This document shows, piece by piece, positions 42,881 through 43,660 of a stretch of 43,660 bases of DNA (positions are counted from its first letter, which is position 1; the number at the start of each line of letters is the position of its first letter). The DNA is from an uncultured Succinivibrionaceae bacterium (GTDB lineage Bacteria > Pseudomonadota > Gammaproteobacteria > Enterobacterales > Succinivibrionaceae). The stretch covers positions 1 to 43,660 of the forward strand of contig CALXOV010000062.1 in the NCBI GenBank assembly GCA_944390105.1, given 5' to 3'. A program made the translations under genes and the position numbers. The notes under the pieces are model-generated. The model did no database searches, had not been told where the DNA came from, and saw only the letters and a list, made by a program, of their open reading frames with translations.

Positions 42881-43282
42881 TTACTGAACGCTGGGCAACG
42901 GAGTAGCACGCTTCACGTCAATGCTGGTACTAAGCAGATCTTTATCCACTTCGCCTACAATCTCAATTGGCTGATCTTTGGCAATATTGCTCCAGTTGTA
43001 ATCGTCATCGAGCTCCACCTCAATAGTGCCGCCCTGCATATCAGTGAACTCATAGCGATCCTTACCTAAGTAATTGGTCAAGCGTCCCTGTAACGTAACC
43101 ACCTGATCGTCATAGGCGCTACTCTTAACGCCCGCTACGGTATTGGGCGCTTGATTGGCAAAGCCCTGCGGACCACCCGACACAGCCGGAGTCGATGAAT
43201 TGAAACCTTGCGGCGCGGCAAGCGCAGCGGTGGAGGCAACTGCTAACACGGCGGCGGAAACTAATACAGCTAACTTTTTCAT
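42881..43282 (-). CDS. ygiW: Periplasmic OB-fold (BOF/YgiW) protein
   Basis: A 133-residue member of the YgiW/YdeI bacterial OB-fold family, linked to stress and hydrogen peroxide or cation tolerance in enterics. ATG 43282 with GAGGAAGTTGTT in front is used in place of the open frame to 43324. Residues 1-22 are a signal peptide ending ALA. The OB core shows VVTLQGRLTNYLGKDRYEFTD (about 60-80), IEVELDDDYNW (about 86-96) and PIEIVGEVDKDLLSTSIDVK (about 104-123), a clean family pattern. Single gene with its own terminator; upstream inverted repeats may be operator sites. Confidence 0.9.
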   Translation of the reverse strand: MKKLAVLVSAAVLAVASTAALAAPQGFNSSTPAVSGGPQGFANQAPNTVAGVKSSAYDDQVVTLQGRLTNYLGKDRYEFTDMQGGTIEVELDDDYNWSNIAKDQPIEIVGEVDKDLLSTSIDVKRATPLPSVQ

Positions 43283-43660
43283 AACAACTTCCTCTTTACA
43301 AAATCGATGAGCCTTATTTTTCATGCAGGCTATCCTGCTTGGCTGGTGAGGCTATTGTAGGCAAAGAAAATTAGCAAACACTTAGCTTTTACCTAATTTT
43401 TTCCTTTATTTGCAAAAAGTTATCATGATTTTTGCTAAGTTTATCCTAATTTAGGTCCCGCTCCCTAGACCATAGCTGTGTCCAATCCTAATTACAACGC
43501 TCAAATTGCATTATTAGCCCTTAGATTGCGGCGCAAAAAAAACACCATGAGGCCCTGCTCACAACGACCTAATGAAAGGATTGTGTTTTAGTGGAGGCCA
43601 GCGTCAGCTGGCTTTATTAAGTGAATTTGAGGGAAGTTGATAACTATTATTGAATAGCGA
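43283..43660. promoter_or_regulatory. ygiW leader and right-edge gene-free region
   Basis: No gene of credible size is seen here. Toward ygiW a hairpin GCAGG-CTAT-CCTGC lies at 43325-43338, with a -10 TACAAT (minus strand, 43359-43354) upstream. Beyond it two interlocked repeats, ACTTAGC (43380-43386) with GCTAAGT (43434-43440) and GCAAAAA (43412-43418) with TTTTTGC (43429-43435), form a possible regulator site. At 43597-43612 GCCAGC-GTCA-GCTGGC followed by TTTATT looks like a terminator on the plus strand with no recognised gene before it. Confidence 0.45.

Overview
The window looks like chromosomal DNA of a gammaproteobacterium. PssA of the phospholipase-D type, RNase II, oligopeptidase A, BioA and the blocks mreB-mreC-mreD-maf, ssb/uvrA (divergent) and tldD all resemble enterobacterial or Pasteurellaceae-type genes. 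A TRAP carboxylate importer and a biotin synthase whose sequence recalls the form found in obligate anaerobes point to a gut anaerobe; a Succinivibrionaceae-like lineage is my guess, not something I can prove. I see no tRNA, rRNA, CRISPR array, insertion sequence or phage gene. This is mostly core genome, with accessory transport and catabolic genes at the left end and at about 40-43.3 kb.

Layout. (1) 1-6.6 kb: the tail of an unidentified gene, then dctP-dctQ-dctM, a type I glycerate kinase and a D-2-hydroxyacid dehydrogenase, bounded and split by terminator-like hairpins; a second, diverged glycerate-kinase-like gene follows. Together they suggest uptake of a small hydroxy- or keto-acid and conversion through hydroxypyruvate and D-glycerate to 2-phosphoglycerate. 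(2) 6.9-8.5 kb: a heptosyltransferase-like gene and coaD. (3) 8.5-14.4 kb, minus strand: ureohydrolase, tldD, maf and the cell-shape genes mreD, mreC and mreB. (4) 14.7-19.1 kb: ssb and uvrA divergent, with a DUF2750 gene behind uvrA. (5) 19.1-24.6 kb: a lipoprotein M20 amidohydrolase, bioA and bioB (minus), bioD (plus), and an orphan amino-acid-binding protein (minus). (6) 24.9-33.9 kb: rnb, an Fsr-like MFS exporter, prlC (minus), a large aminopeptidase P and pssA. (7) 33.9-40.1 kb: an MdtG-like MFS exporter overlapping recG, an AsmA-like envelope protein, and a phosphoesterase (minus). (8) 40.1-43.7 kb: a Fur-box-like site, a YbjJ-like MFS gene with a LysR regulator, a periplasmic OB-fold protein (minus), and a gene-poor right edge.

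Most genes have clear Shine-Dalgarno sequences, which I used to shorten several reading frames (dctP, M20 amidohydrolase, bioA, binding protein, rnb, YbjJ-like MFS, LysR, ygiW). Genes are tightly packed: four of six convergent gene pairs overlap at their stop codons. I did not find a dramatic new multi-gene system. The best leads are the unusual BioB (a Ser where the classical 2Fe-2S cluster has Cys), the diverged second glycerate kinase, a lipid-anchored amidohydrolase, a possible leaderless mini-ORF upstream of pepP, a Fur-like box, and several strong intergenic inverted repeats.
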